A stretch of 64,000 bases of DNA from Epiperipatus broadwayi (GCA_028023455.1 JAQFVV010000282.1:715713-779712), one strand, 5' to 3'; shown: positions 21,997-33,595, numbered from the stretch's first letter. A program made the numbers and translations. The notes: generated from the sequence alone by a model not told the origin.

Positions 21997-23182
21997 GACA
22001 CCTGGGTCTCTTTTTACGTGGACTTATTTAACACGATTTTGAAGTTACGCGATTCATGTTTCACCGGAAGTCGTACTCCGATAATGCACTATTACTTTAA
22101 ATAATAAATTTCGCGCACTTACGTTATATTGAAAGTAATAGCACATTATTGCAATTCGACTTTCATCTTAGTAATTTCAATATTTTCAGTGCTTTATAAT
22201 AGTAAGATTTTATGCAATAATGAAATTAAAATCATGATTTCCACATTTTATGTATACCCACATTAAATTTTACAAGATTATAATGTAAATTTGTTCAAAC
22301 ATTGTGTGTGTTAATTTTCCATTTTACATCACATTCTGTTTTTGCTTTTTAAAAAAGAACGTAATCAATTATTAATCATTTAGTGTCTGCAAGTTTATTT
22401 TTAAAAGGTGAGTAATAGCAGTGGGCACAATTAAATTTGAGAATTAAAAATTAAAATCTGATTTTTAATTGTAATTAACAATTTAAAAATTACTTACAGT
22501 GACTTGAAATTAATGTGATGTAAAACGAAATTTGATTTTTAAACGGAATTGAAAATTAAAAAATTAAAGACAAAAATAAGAATTTAATTTTTAGTTGTTA
22601 GTTTTAATTAAATTTTTCCCAGCAATGGTGAGTAAATATTTTTTTATTATCATAAGTCTAAGTTCATAAACAATTAATAAAATCATCATCTCAAAGATTA
22701 ATTACTAATTACGTTGTCACCAGAAAACCATTAACATAATGTGAGAGTGATATTGGCACTAGTGTATTTCCTCTTGTGAGAATTGATTTTTTACCAGTTT
22801 GCAAATGAACGTGTTTTTTGGCAAATAGCAATAATAATTAAAACGTGTATAAAAAAATGTAAATTACTGTACTGTAAATTATACATAAAAATATATTATT
22901 TTGAATAAAATTAAATATTATAGTTAAAAAAAGTTTGTCTTGTATCAATTTTTTTCAAATTTGAAATTTTTTATTAGTCATATTTTATTTCCTTATTTTT
23001 TTTTTTTTTTTGCACGAATTTTAAAGTAATTTTACGTTGGTGCTTTGCTTTTACGCGAATTTTGAAAAATCACAGACCGTATCCCCCCTTTTTCAATGTA
23101 AGTTACGTCTATTTTTGTGCGATTTCATTTGTGCATGTTTTCTGAGGAACCTATCTATCACATAAAATGAGACCCAGATGTA
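21997..23182. mobile_element. Non-autonomous pogo-like DNA transposon
   Basis: The ends GACACCTGGGTCTCTTTTTA and the complement of TAAAATGAGACCCAGATGTA are inverted repeats of about 25 bp flanked by TA on both sides, consistent with Tc1-mariner/pogo TA duplications. Subterminal sequence is rich in ACGCGATT-type words (TTACGCGATTCATG, TTACGCGAATTTTG), as in pogo/Tigger ends. There is no coding frame in 1,186 bp. Confidence 0.6.
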
Positions 23183-23799
23183 TATAAGAATAAAGGATAA
23201 ATGAAAAGGGTAAAGAATTACTGATAACTTACAAACTAAAAAATTGTCTTTAATTTAAATATTTTTGAATTATTTGTTTTAGAGCTGCAATATCTATACT
23301 GGTTTTTGGCTTCAAATCCATTAATCCTTCTTGAAATATTTGAATTATACTATAATATTTAGTTCTGACACTTACAACATGCTGATGGTCAATCGCTCTA
23401 ATTTGTTTTTTCTACATTACTTATTTTTTAAATTAATAGCAGTTTGTATAATAAATTAACAATCACCCTACTACAATATTTTAAATAGCTCAAATATATA
23501 TTTACTAGCCTTACATTATATAAATTTGAATATTAGTTTATGTGATATTTAACAATTCCTCAAATATTGTCCCAATTTTCTTAGTACATATATTTTTTTC
23601 ACTGAAATAATATATTGATAATTTTTGAATTTGCTAGAAAATATTATTTTTACGTGATGAAAAATTCTCTAGAGGTCCTCTAGTACAAACTTTCAAATTC
23701 TGTATTCGCAGCTTCATTTGAATTAGTAGGAAATTCCCAATTCCAAACAATTAAGTATCAAAAAGCAAAAATTTAATACATATGTAATTCTAAAATATC
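23183..23799. other. Unassigned AT-rich DNA
   Basis: No gene or repeat recognised. Confidence 0.35.
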
Positions 23800-24445
23800 A
23801 TCTACACAGTTTTCTTTTCAAAAATAGTTTATAATGGTTTAGCATGAAATACGTATATTGGTGGTTATTTATCTTTTCAACATATATGTGTTTAAGTGCA
23901 TCACTGTTATTAGATAGAGTGGAGAGTGGTGGGTCATGTGAAAGTCTGTGCTCATATACCCTATATATTACATATATATAGACAGATAAATAAGGCTGTA
24001 TTTCAGTTATTACATTGTAGAGATATCTGCCCATCCTTAATATGTATTAAATGGATTTTGTTCTATACATGTGGGGTTCAGATTGACCTTATGTCAACAT
24101 GGGTGTGACAAGAATCTTGGCCTCAGGGTGGCCTTTGAGCATTCCATCATCAGATTTTCAATTGGATGGATGGTTGAGGAGTTGGAGAGTGGAGTAGATT
24201 GAAGCCTGTCCATTAAAGTATGAGGATTGTCTATCTTAATATATATCTGAGCACTTATAGTGTATATGTGTGGAGATGATAATCTGGACCAACTGATGAT
24301 TGCTGTTTTAGCATGAAATACGAATATTGGTGATTATTTATCTTTTCAACATACATGTATAAGTGTATCAGTGTTAATAGATAGAGTGGAGAGTGGTGAG
24401 TCGTGTGAAAGTCTGTGCTCATATACCCTATATATTACATAAATG
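23800..24445 (-). repeat. Family K repeats, one partial and one full copy
   Basis: A truncated copy (about 23832-23970) ends at GCTCATATACCCTATATATT. A nearly complete minus-strand copy follows (23970-24445) with CCTCAGGGTGGCCTTTGAGC, GATTGAAGCCTGTCCATTAA and GCATGAAATACGAATATTGG, and it ends at the same CCCTATATATTACAT. Both share the minus orientation. Confidence 0.8.
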
Positions 24446-24469
24446 AATACAGCAAACTCCTTTTTAAAA

Positions 24470-24570
24470 CTTGATTTTTATATGACTATTATAAAAATAT
24501 AACTATACACCAACGTTTTGACTATTTTAGAATATAGTATTTTTCAAGGACGGTTGAAAAATAAAAATAC
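24470..24570 (-). repeat. Hairpin motif family, second type (AAAACGTTGG)
   Basis: On the minus strand CTTGAAAAATACTA pairs TACTA-like sequence with TAGTC across a short AT loop, followed by AAAACGTTGGTG. The same layout recurs at 48.8 and 49.0 kb. It looks like a diverged relative of the GAAACGTC hairpins. Confidence 0.45.
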
Positions 24571-24807
24571 AAATATATAAATATCACATTCCAAACAAAC
24601 CCAAAAATTAAAAAATACTTTTTACCTCAAACTCTTTCTATAAACAATGTCAATACTTTATCAATTTTTTTACATTTATAAATCCATCCAAAAATACTTT
24701 AAAAACAAAAAATTTTCTTTTTTTTTTTCTATTAACATTCTATTTAATTCAGGCTTAATTTCACTAATGTAAATTCCTTTCTTTATTATTCTTTCATATT
24801 AATTCTC

Positions 24808-25061
24808 AAAGAAAGAAGGAAGGAAGGAAGGAAAGAAAGAAGAAAGGAAAGAAGAAAGGAAGGAAAGAAAGGACAGAAACAAGGAAGGAAAGAAAGAAAA
24901 AAAGAAAGGAGGAAGGAAGGAAGAAAAGAAAGAAGGAAAGGAAGAAAGAAAGAAAGAAAGAAGAAAGGACAGAAACAAGGAAGGAAAGAAAGAAAAAAAG
25001 AAAGGAGGAAGGAAGGAAGAAAAGAAAGAAGGAAAGGAAGAAAGAAAGAAAGAAAGAAAAT
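24808..25061 (+). repeat. Purine tract (GAAA/GGAA microsatellite)
   Basis: About 250 bp of almost pure A/G with GAAA, GGAA and GGAAGGAA units. A block beginning GGACAGAAACAAGGAAGG occurs at 24871 and again at 24967, giving a higher-order period of 96 bp. The T/C-rich minus strand yields spurious Phe/Ser/Leu frames. Confidence 0.95.
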
Positions 25062-25437
25062 TGTACAAACTTTAAGTTTGGTCCAATATTTGTTGATTTA
25101 TTTAGTAACAAAGAAACTTTCAAATTTATATATGAAATAGAAATAAATAGATAGACTACCTAGTTTATGATTTTTATATAAATTTGAAAAATAAGCTACA
25201 AATGAATTTACTTTCGGTTTTAAATATTTTAAACAAATGCTATAGCTGGATGTCTAATTTGTTTGCAATACCTATTTTTAATTAGCATTTGGCTTTATTA
25301 TACACCCAAAATTACCCCTTATATTTCTAATATTTAAATCTACAAACTTGTGAAAATCATATATTTAATATGCATATCTCCACTAATGTAAGATTAAAGA
25401 AACCATTAAGATTCTAAAAATATCTGATTGTATCAAC

Positions 25438-25582
25438 AAATGTGATGATACATGTCAAGCGTTGGTAGCCGAGAGGTCAGCGCAGCCGCCTTGCAAGCAA
25501 GCAGTTGCTTGCAGACAGTTGTCGCGGGTTCGCTTTCCGGTCGATGCTTTGACATATGGAAAAAAAAAATGTGATGATACGT
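25438..25582 (+). repeat. tRNA-derived SINE, family S1, with target-site duplications
   Basis: GTCAAGCGTTGGTAGCCGAG starts the unit, with A box TAGCCGAGAGGTCAGCGCAG and B box GCGGGTTCGCTTTCC. It ends TTTGACATATGG plus A9-10. The direct repeats TGTGATGATACAT (25441-25453) and TGTGATGATACGT (25570-25582) flank it, as expected for LINE-mediated retroposition. The A-tail directly precedes the right repeat. It is the best-preserved copy of the family here. Confidence 0.88.
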
Positions 25583-26383
25583 ATAAACCACCTTCTGTTT
25601 GGATTTTTTTTAAAACCCATTAATCTAAATCGCTTCTGATTTTTTTTTATCTATTATCATTTTATCTCCATCTTCACAGTTTTAAAATTTTTTGCACTTC
25701 TTCTCTTTTAGTTGAACCTTTAATCTTTTATATATCAATATTTACAGTGTCTCTACCATGTTTTTTATAATGACCAGTGCAATCCAACTGATATGTTAGT
25801 ACGATGAATTATATACAGATGAACTGGATAATATATTAGTTATATCTGTAACCCAGAGAATCTTCATTTTAATATTCATAATCAAAATAGATATAACATT
25901 CCTTTTTTTAATTTAAAAATGGTAATTCAATGATAAATCCAATATTTTTTAACAAAGCTTATAAAATCCGTATCCATAATTACACGTTAACTTAAAGTAT
26001 ATTTTTTATTTAAAATGATAAAAATACTTATTGAGATCGAAAAAAAAAAGATAATGATTTTTTTAAAAGTGATTTCTTTTATTAATTTTTTGGTGATGTT
26101 TCTAATCAGTTTTTAATTAAGTTTCCAAAAAAAAAAAAAAAAAAAGTTAATTAACTATTAAAGCAAAATTGAATTGATTTGTGAATGCTTGAATGAAAAA
26201 AAACTTTGCCTTTTACTTTTAATTGATGCATAAAAATTAAATCTGATAATAATTAAAGCAAGGTTAAAAAAAATTCAAAATATGTTCTAAAAATTACTAT
26301 AATTTACCATCTATTATTTAGTATTAAATGATTTATCTAATTTTTTATTAATGTTTAATAATATGCCTATAAGCATATATATA
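25583..26383. other. Unassigned AT-rich DNA
   Basis: Poly-A/T runs only (for example A19 near 26127); no gene. Confidence 0.4.
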
Positions 26384-26930
26384 TATATGTGTGTGTGTGT
26401 ATTAATATTGATATTGGGATTGTCTAAGTGTTGACTGGTTTTTGATTAATTCCAACCATTTAGCCTTGAGCATTATTACACATTATTTAAGTAATACTTT
26501 GGGCGCAATTTGAAATTTATAATTGCTGTTTGTAATGTTATAATTGACTATTTATTTATTATTCAGAATAAGTTATATTTACTTATTTAAAGAGGTTTAT
26601 TTAAACTTCTTCGTATCAATAATTTCAATCTCTGTGCTCAAGGTGCAATCTTTAGTGTCTGTGTAAGTATATTAGACCATTAATGAAGTAGGATTCCACT
26701 TTTATTGTTAAAAGGAGATTGCCTTGACAACAGTTTGAAATTGTTGATTGTTATTGATATTGGGATTGTCTAAGTGTAGACTGGTTTTTAATGATATATA
26801 TATATATTATAATTAGTTTCCAACCAGTAACCACCTAAACATTCACAGTAAATATAGCAACCAATATCTCTAACTGCTGTCAAGGCAACCTTCACACCTT
26901 TTAATAGCAAGAATGGAAATATATATATTA
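26384..26930. repeat. Foldback family I, degenerate copies
   Basis: TTGATATTGGGATTGTCTAA followed by GTGTTGACTGGTTTTTGAT occurs at 26407. A second copy (TTGCCTTGACAACAGTTTG, then ATTGTCTAAGTGTAGACTGG) lies at 26720-26795 and faces an inverted partial copy ending GCTGTCAAGGCAACC (about 26875-26893). The best copy is at 33.43 kb. Confidence 0.65.
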
Positions 26931-27764
26931 ATATGCTTATAGGAATAAACAACTCTAATATGTGTATGTAAATAAATAGGAAAATTCCCCCAATATTTAA
27001 TGAAAATGCCTAGCAACAATGTTACTAGGTAACTAGTAATTAATTTTTTTCTTTATATATTACTCTAAGTTTTTCCATTTATTTCTATATTTACATCTTA
27101 AATAGTTCATGAAAATATTTAATTTAATATGTGCAGATATTCTTTACAGTGTCTTTAATTTTTTTATTATGGTATTTTATTTTATGATGTGCACAGAATT
27201 TTATTAACAATAATGTTTTCTAATTAATTGATTATGATGATGAATTATACTAATTAGTTTGCTACTTGCATTCGTTTTCTTTTTCTATAAATTTTCCAAA
27301 CCAAAATTAGTGTATTTTATATTACCAATTTTTTAAAAAATAATTTTAATCTTTTCATAACTTATTTACTTTGTTTAGGCTTCCTTAAAACTCAATATTT
27401 TAACTAGCACAAATAATTTTAGTAAAACATTGTGTAAATTTAGAATTTTTTTTTAAATGCCAAATCGATAACTCAAAGAATCATAAGTACTAAAAAATAA
27501 ATGAGAGAAATATATTAAAATTTAATCTATGTTGAAGTGAAATTATTTATAAATATCTTAATTTTATGTAAAAGAGAAAATTAATTTTAAACAATTTCAA
27601 ATACGTAAATAACACTCGGGATTGTGAACTGTGGGAATGGGGTGTTGAGTGGGGCATTGTGTAACAGTGTTAAAGTGTTTGGACAATTTGGTATTATATG
27701 GTATACATTTGGCAATGCAATAAGAAAGAGTACTTATTATACGTCTTGAAAAACATCTTTTACT
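26931..27764. other. Unassigned AT-rich DNA
   Basis: A short G/T-rich patch occurs at 27615-27690. No gene is seen. Confidence 0.4.
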
Positions 27765-28205
27765 TATGTAAAACTACAACTACAGATTACTCATATAACC
27801 ACATATGTGAAACCCTTGTAACTAATCCACAGCATAAATAAATAAACCAACGTTTACATACATAAACCTACATCTATGGATAGCCTATTAAACCACTGCA
27901 ATCCAAGCCAGGTAAAACCCTTGTAACTAATCCACAGCATGAAAATTTTTTGTAATCTCATGTAAATCAATAAATCAACTTTTATATATGTAAATCTATA
28001 TCTATGGATTTCCCATGTAACCACAGCAATCCAAGCTATGTAAAACCATCTAACTAATCCACAGCATGTAAAAATTCCTGTAATCCTGTGTAAAACAATA
28101 AATCAACTTTTATATATGTAAACCTACAACTACAGATTACACATGTAAACATAGCAATCCAAGCTATGTAAATTCTTGTAACCCTTTAAGACAAATAAAG
28201 CCTAT
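27765..28205 (+). repeat. Tandem repeat, about 105-127 bp period
   Basis: ACTAATCCACAGCAT recurs at 27821, 27926 and 28053. CAATCCAAGC and ATCAACTTTTATATATGTAA recur between these, as do TACAGATTAC/CTATGGATT blocks. Roughly three and a half diverged units. Confidence 0.75.
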
Positions 28206-28574
28206 CATTGAAACAATAATAATAATAAACACTCATTACACGTCCACTTCCTGCAGAATATCAAAATAAAAAGTACTAATGTAGTTCATATTCACTATTT
28301 ATTTCAACATTTGATTAGAAAATTTGAATGGAAATCAATTTCATATCAAAATGAAGAAAAGTGGCATAAAATAATGTTAACAATGATTAATTGATAGTGA
28401 ACTATTAAAAAATTGCAATATTTACTTTTATATATGAAAATAATAGGCACATAATATATTAATATTACTATTTAATATAACCTTTGAAATTGTGATAATT
28501 ACATTATTCTACTTCAAATGCTTGTTTTCTGATATTGAAAAAAAAACTCATTAAGTTATTTTTAATATTAACTG

Positions 28575-29055
28575 ACGTAAAACATTGGTTTCCAATGTGG
28601 GCACACATCCCACAGGGAGGCAATTTGATATTTAAAGGGGGCAATTTGAGAATGAGTTTTTAATAGTGAATTTTTTTGCAATTTTTTTTTAGTTATTAAT
28701 AGTGAATTTGACAACCTGCTAATTGTTCTTATATCTTATTATTCATAAATTAAGCTCAGAATGTTTTTTTACGTTTCCCTTTTTTCATGCCATCTTTTTT
28801 ATTTGGATAACCTTTACTTGAATTTCCTTTGTACTACAGCTGTCTTTTCCTTCTTTTATTTTCTCTTTCATGAATGTTGTGTTCTTTGGAAGCTTGTTTA
28901 AACTAAGTTAATGACCTTTTAGTATTTCTCCGTGTAAATAGGACTTCACTTTTTGAATAATAAGAATTATATGTCACAGAGGAGTGGCATCACGATTTTA
29001 GAGATGTTTAGGTAGGGCATGGCTAAAATTGATTAGGAACCACTGACCTAAGCAG
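28575..29055. mobile_element. Possible hAT-like non-autonomous element
   Basis: CATTGGTTTCCAATGTGGG at the left and TTAGGAACCACTGACC at the right are weak inverted repeats of the CAGTGGTTCCCAA type seen in many hAT elements. No clear 8-bp duplication was found. The interior has GGGGGCAATTTGAGAATGAG but no transposase. Confidence 0.3.
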
Positions 29056-29404
29056 ATCTTTTCAGTTAAACCATACCTTCCTTTTTATCTAACAGATGCA
29101 TAAAATTGTTATATATTTATTTACATGTTTTAAATAAGTTTTGGGTAAAAGTTATGGGTTAAAAAATACAAAATTAACTTTACTCTCCCCGTTTGCATTA
29201 ATTTTTTTTAAAAAGATAATCTAATGTTGGTTTATCCCTACCCCACTATTATCAATTCATCTTCAAGTTTTTAGCAAAATAATAGATATCTTTTTATATA
29301 TATTTTCTGATAATTGTTAATAAAAATTTCCCAATATTATTCAAGATTTTTATGTTCATAAATTGAAAATTTCTATATTTTTATTGCTATATATAAGTTA
29401 ACAA

Positions 29405-29735
29405 AAAGAGATCAAAAACGTAATATATGAGTAAGAGAACAAACAGAAGTTACTGACCTCATTGAAAAAATTAAAAGACTGAAATGGAGTTGAGCTGGAC
29501 ATATTGCTAGAAGAGATGATAATAGATGGACAATTGAAATCTTAAACTGGATTCCAAGAGATTGTAAAAGACCCAAAAAGAGACCACATGTGAGATGGAT
29601 GGGTGAAATAAAAAAATGTGCAGGGGTGACGTGGAGAAGAGAAACTAAAGATTGGAGAAGATGGATTGAACTTGGGGTGACCTTCATCCTGCAATGGATT
29701 GATAATGGTTGATGATGATGATGATATAAGTTAAT
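29405..29735 (+). pseudogene. RTE-type LINE, 3' terminal fragment
   Basis: Plus-strand translation gives KRLKWS*AGHIARRDDNRW, then EILNWIPRDCKRP, RPHVRWMGEI, CAGVTWRRETKDWRRWIEL and LQWIDNG before a stop. This is the C-terminal tail typical of RTE endonuclease-reverse transcriptases. The element ends in GGTTGATGATGATGATG, a TGA-repeat terminus like those of RTE/BovB elements. It is 5'-truncated, with one stop at the expected W of WAGH. A minus-strand frame over it is spurious. Confidence 0.82.
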
Positions 29736-30020
29736 TAATATTTCAACACTTTAAAACAGAAAAACATTTTTTTGCCTTTTTTTTAAATGAATTTTAGCTG
29801 GATAAATTTGCATTAAATTTTTGTGGTATATTTTCTGATAATTTATATTTTGTCTAATGGTAGCATCCAGTGCAGTAACATATTTTCAAACAGCAAATGT
29901 TTATATATTTTTTTACTTTTGATCATTTCTAATTTTATATTTGAATAAATATATCTTTTTTTAAATTAAGAAAGAAGTGATATCATAAATAAAACTGTGT
30001 ACCAAGATTAAAGTATGACA
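29736..30020. other. Unassigned AT-rich DNA
   Basis: Nothing recognised. Confidence 0.35.
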
Positions 30021-30221
30021 AAGGTAAAACTCTCCATATAGTAGTGCAAGGGATGCAAGAAGGTTTATGCATAAAATCTTTATCTAGTATCTACCCATCC
30101 AATAGTCCCAAACTAGTTTCTAGCTTGTGCACTGGGTGGCACTACTGTGTGGAAAGTTTTGTCTCTGTTATAGTAGCTTGTGTAAGCATAGGGAATGGTG
30201 GTCATGTGATGTAGAAATATG
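30021..30221. repeat. Foldback family F, short copy
   Basis: AAAACTCTCCATATAGTAGT and GGATGCAAGAAGG form the left arm. CACTGGGTGGCACTACTGTG, GGAAAGTTTTGTC and CATAGGGAATGGTGGTCATG form the right arm. The core keeps CCAAACTAGTTTCTAGCTTG. Confidence 0.75.
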
Positions 30222-30532
30222 GAAAAAGCCACCATATTTTTTTCATGTGCATTCTCAAATTATTTTATTTAACAGTTTTTGTTTCAGTCCATGATTAGTG
30301 AAACTTATATCATGTTACTTTATGGTTATTTATTTATGATCATGCATAATCATATTTGATGTAATCATGAAAAATGAATAGCATTACATAAACAGTATCT
30401 CAAAATAAAAGTTATTTTATTTTTAAAATGTATAAATCTCTGATTAAAAATATTTTAATCAAATTAGAAAGCTATCTGTGAAAATATCTCATCATCAGTT
30501 TCACCTGTAATCTCAACATGGAGAAATATTTC

Positions 30533-30835
30533 TTATATATAGAGCCTGCAAAACAAGCTCTTAACAAGCTTTGAGAATATCCTCAACCCCAGACCGGTTT
30601 CTGCATCTAGCATCGTCAGTGAGGTGTTAGGATATTCATTAGATTAAAAATACTAGAACAAGCCCAGCACTTTACCTAATGTATAACTATTGAGAAGAAA
30701 ATCTGAAATTTTCAGACATCCATATGTCTAAAAATCCAGCTATCTAACTCAAATAGCCATATGGGACTGAACTAAGTTTAGATACACCATATATTAATAG
30801 CCTGAACAATATAAAATTGCCAAAGCCTTAATAGC
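30533..30835 (+). repeat. Foldback family G, partial copy
   Basis: It contains AACAAGCTTTGAGAATATCC, ACCGGTTTCTGCATCTAGCA, the core CGTCAGTGAGGTGTTAGGAT, and the tail CTGAAATTTTCAGACATCCA with CTCAAATAGCCATATGGG. The last blocks are shared with the 42.4 and 48.5 kb copies. Confidence 0.7.
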
Positions 30836-31125
30836 AAAAAATCAAATGATAAAAAATCAAATAAGAAATATTTCTTATATCTTTATGGAAAATGTCATAT
30901 ATTTTACATCGTGAATGTCTCAAAAAATATATCTAAAGATGTATTTGAGCTTGTGGTTGATAGAATTTCATCCATTAAATATTGTGCTCATGTTGAAATT
31001 TTGTTGATGAAAATTAATATTTAAAACAAAAAATATTAAAAACGTTTAAATATTTTATTAGTAATAAACGAGACAATTGGCAATTCACACAAACTCTTTT
31101 AAAGCTGAAATTAAAGAATTTAAAC

Positions 31126-31240
31126 CATCAAACATCACATGATCATCAAACGTCACATGATCATCAAATATTACATGATCATCAAACATCACATAATTAT
31201 CAAATATCACTTGATCATCACATGATCATCAAACAGCACA
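31126..31240 (+). repeat. 18-bp tandem repeat derived from a family F terminus
   Basis: ATCACATGATCATCAAAC is repeated about six times with substitutions, two copies being shortened. The unit is nearly identical to the outer end of family F (AACATCACATGATCATCATT at about 13845), so a transposon end appears to have been amplified in tandem. Confidence 0.8.
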
Positions 31241-31689
31241 TGTGCATTCAAACTCCACTATCATGAGCTAGCAGCTGCTGCTGGGGGTCCATTGTCTCTT
31301 CAATTATTCCATGGTCATTCCACAGAAACAACTGCTACTTTTGCCAACTAAAACCAACTGCTGCAAACTTCTGCAAAACTATATTGGTCAACTATTCTAA
31401 TCTTTTTTATCAACTCTTTTTATAGTAGTAGACTGGGGTGACAAAAATACATTTAATTAAAACCTTTTTTCTTTTCTTTTCAAAAAATCACTAATCCTTT
31501 CAAAATCAACTTTGAAAGTTTATCATTATCAGTATATCTTATTAAAACAAAGATCTCCAAAATAAATAGTAGCATTTTATTCAAAAATTCATACAGGCAT
31601 TAATTAAAAAGTTTCAAAATAGATAATAAAATTTTTTACAATTATCAGTTTAACATGCTTGTTTTTAATTTCAAAACCAGAATTAAATA

Positions 31690-33135
31690 AAAATATTGGT
31701 AAAACTGATTTATAACAGTCACAACTTTTCACCCTCTATTTTTAAAAAATTGAACTATATTTTGTTTTCATCCTACCTGCAGGAATTTGCATTTATTGTT
31801 AAAAAATTGAACTATATTTTATTCGTACTATGTAATAGTAATGTATATCTAACTATAAATGTATTTTTTACATGAAGGTTAATAAAAAAAATTAAAAAAA
31901 GCTTACATTTTTATGTGCAATTTTGAGCTAGATTATAAACTATTAAATATTAACATTCACATGTGGCAACACTTAACAAATGTCACAAAAGAAGTTGTCT
32001 TTGCTGTCAAAATTATGAACTACTTTTGCCACATGTTCCCCAAAATGAAATTTTAGATGTTGTGTCTGTTCTGGCAGAAAGCTGGAATACACGTCGCTTG
32101 CTGGAAGAATTTTAAACTCTGGAATTATCCATGAAATGGCTGGCCAGAAGGTGCTTATTGAAGAACAGTATGCCATGTCTGTGATGCAATATTCAGTGTT
32201 TGCTGGTGAAATATTCAGACAGTTCGTGTTAGAAGGCAATGCAGAATATGCCACCAAAGTACATCCATAAGAAGTGGGTCATTTTTTTCCTAAGCCATCT
32301 CTTTTGGAACACCATTATTCATACAATGTTTTGTTGGGTGAATAATTTGCCAATGCACTTTATTGTTCATGAGATTGCTATTAGTGAATAAGTGGTCATA
32401 GACTGGTGTCATTTTTGCCGGGAAGAATGTATTACATATTTCAATAGAAATCCAGCACTTGTCAACAGATTTGATGACAGTGGTGAACTATGGATAGTGG
32501 AGATCGATTATTTGTATTTCTTTCACCAAAAACACCATAAGGGGTAACAAGAGAAGATCATTGGGTGTTCAATGGAACAGAGAGAGGGTCAAGAAAGTGT
32601 TTTTTAACAGAAATTGAAGCTAAATTAGCTGCCACTCTGGAACTGCTCATACAGCAACACATTTTACCTGGTATGCATATAATCACTGACTGCTGGCATG
32701 CATATAGCAAATAAGTGGTCTAAATAATGGTATATAACTTTATTCTGTCATCATCCACTAAGACAACTTTGTTGACCCAGACAATGAACTTATCCACACT
32801 AATAATGTGGAAAATATTTGGATGAGAGCAAAGCGTAAGCTAAAATACCAATTTGGTACCAGCAGAGCTTTGTTTTCATCATACCTGCAGGAATTTGCAT
32901 TTAGGGGTATGCATGAAGATGCCACCATTTTCGGAAATTTCCTTGTGTGCATAGCTCAAAACTATGCATAAAAATGTATGTTTTTTTAAATTTTTTTTAT
33001 TAACTTTCATGTAAAAAATATATTTATAGTTAGATATACTTTATAATTACATAGTAGGAATAAAATATAATTCAATTTTTTAAAAATAGAGGGCAAAAAG
33101 TTGTAACCATTATAAGTCAGTTTTACCAAAATATT
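31690..33135 (+). mobile_element. Merlin-type DNA transposon with long TIRs and 8-bp TSD
   Basis: The element spans about 31698-33127, begins GGTAAAACTGATTTATAACA and ends with the complement (TATAAGTCAGTTTTACC). TIRs are about 180-230 bp. Direct repeats AAAATATT (31690-31697 and 33128-33135) flank it, matching the 8-9 bp duplications known for Merlin. It encloses a decayed DDE transposase. Within the left TIR an extra copy of a transposase segment (31761-31795) is followed by a repeat of TTAAAAAATTGAACTATATT. Confidence 0.85.
31980..32971 (+). pseudogene. Merlin (IS1016/IS1595-like) transposase, inactivated
   Basis: In shifting plus frames the family landmarks appear in order. An N-terminal zinc-ribbon-like CRICHQSTSIRSGSFFSKP lies at about 32240-32295. 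VEIDYLYF (first catalytic D, about 32500) follows, then WVFNGTERGSRKCFL-like sequence after repair of frames in the mind only. HILPGMHIITDCW carries the second D (about 32660-32690). NFVDPDNELIHTNNVENIW and RAKRKLKYQFG come next (32765-32855), then SSYLQEFAFRGMHEDA to a stop at 32971. Several stops and frameshifts exist, so it makes no active protein. Its product would have excised and inserted the surrounding element. A 94-codon minus-strand frame over it is spurious. Confidence 0.85.
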
Positions 33136-33337
33136 TGTCAGACCTTTTTAAAAGTTTATTTATAACAAAATTTTATTTTAAATCCAAAATTATTTAACCC
33201 TTTACAGTTATTATTATTCCAGAAAGATAGAAAATATCTACTAAACTTTTGTCTGCGTTCATTTCTACTTTTCTTTCAACTTTATATAGATTTGTGCACA
33301 CACACTATGTTATTCTGTGCTGTGTAACATAAGTGTT

Positions 33338-33342
<5 letters not shown>

Positions 33343-33374
<32 letters not shown>
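33343..33374. repeat. (TA)n microsatellite
   Basis: About 16 TA units following GTTACAATATATA. A similar TA run follows the foldback at 33565-33593. Confidence 0.9.
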
Positions 33375-33377
<3 letters not shown>

Positions 33378-33429
33378 ACATATATGTATAATAAGTGTAA
33401 TAATGTCAAAAGTTAAATGGGTTTGTAAG

Positions 33430-33564
33430 TAACCATTAAAAACTAGTCAACACTGAGACAATCCCAATATAGATAACAATCAACTAGGTTGCCTTGACAA
33501 CAGTTTGAAATTGTTGATTGTTATCTATATTGGGATTGTCTAAGCATTGACTAGTTTTTAATGG

Positions 33565-33595
<31 letters not shown>
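33430..33595. repeat. Foldback family I, best copy
   Basis: AACCATTAAAAACTAGTCAA, CACTGAGACAATCCCAATAT and AGATAACAATCAAC face TGTTATCTATATTGGGATTG, TCTAAGCATTGACTAG and TTTTTAATGGTT. The loop carries GTTGCCTTGACAACAGTTTG. The hairpin of about 140 bp is close to perfect and sits between two (TA)n tracts. Confidence 0.85.

Noticed and set aside
24799-25123. Serine/phenylalanine/leucine-rich frames on the minus strand
   Set aside because: They translate the pyrimidine strand of the purine microsatellite.
29412-29687. 91-codon minus-strand frame
   Set aside because: It is antisense to the RTE tail, whose real coding sense is the plus strand.
31126-31240. CRISPR-like array of 18-bp repeats
   Set aside because: The repeats are contiguous without unique spacers, degenerate, and match a transposon end in a eukaryotic genome.
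31973-32257. 94-codon minus-strand frame
   Set aside because: It is antisense to the Merlin transposase relic on the plus strand.
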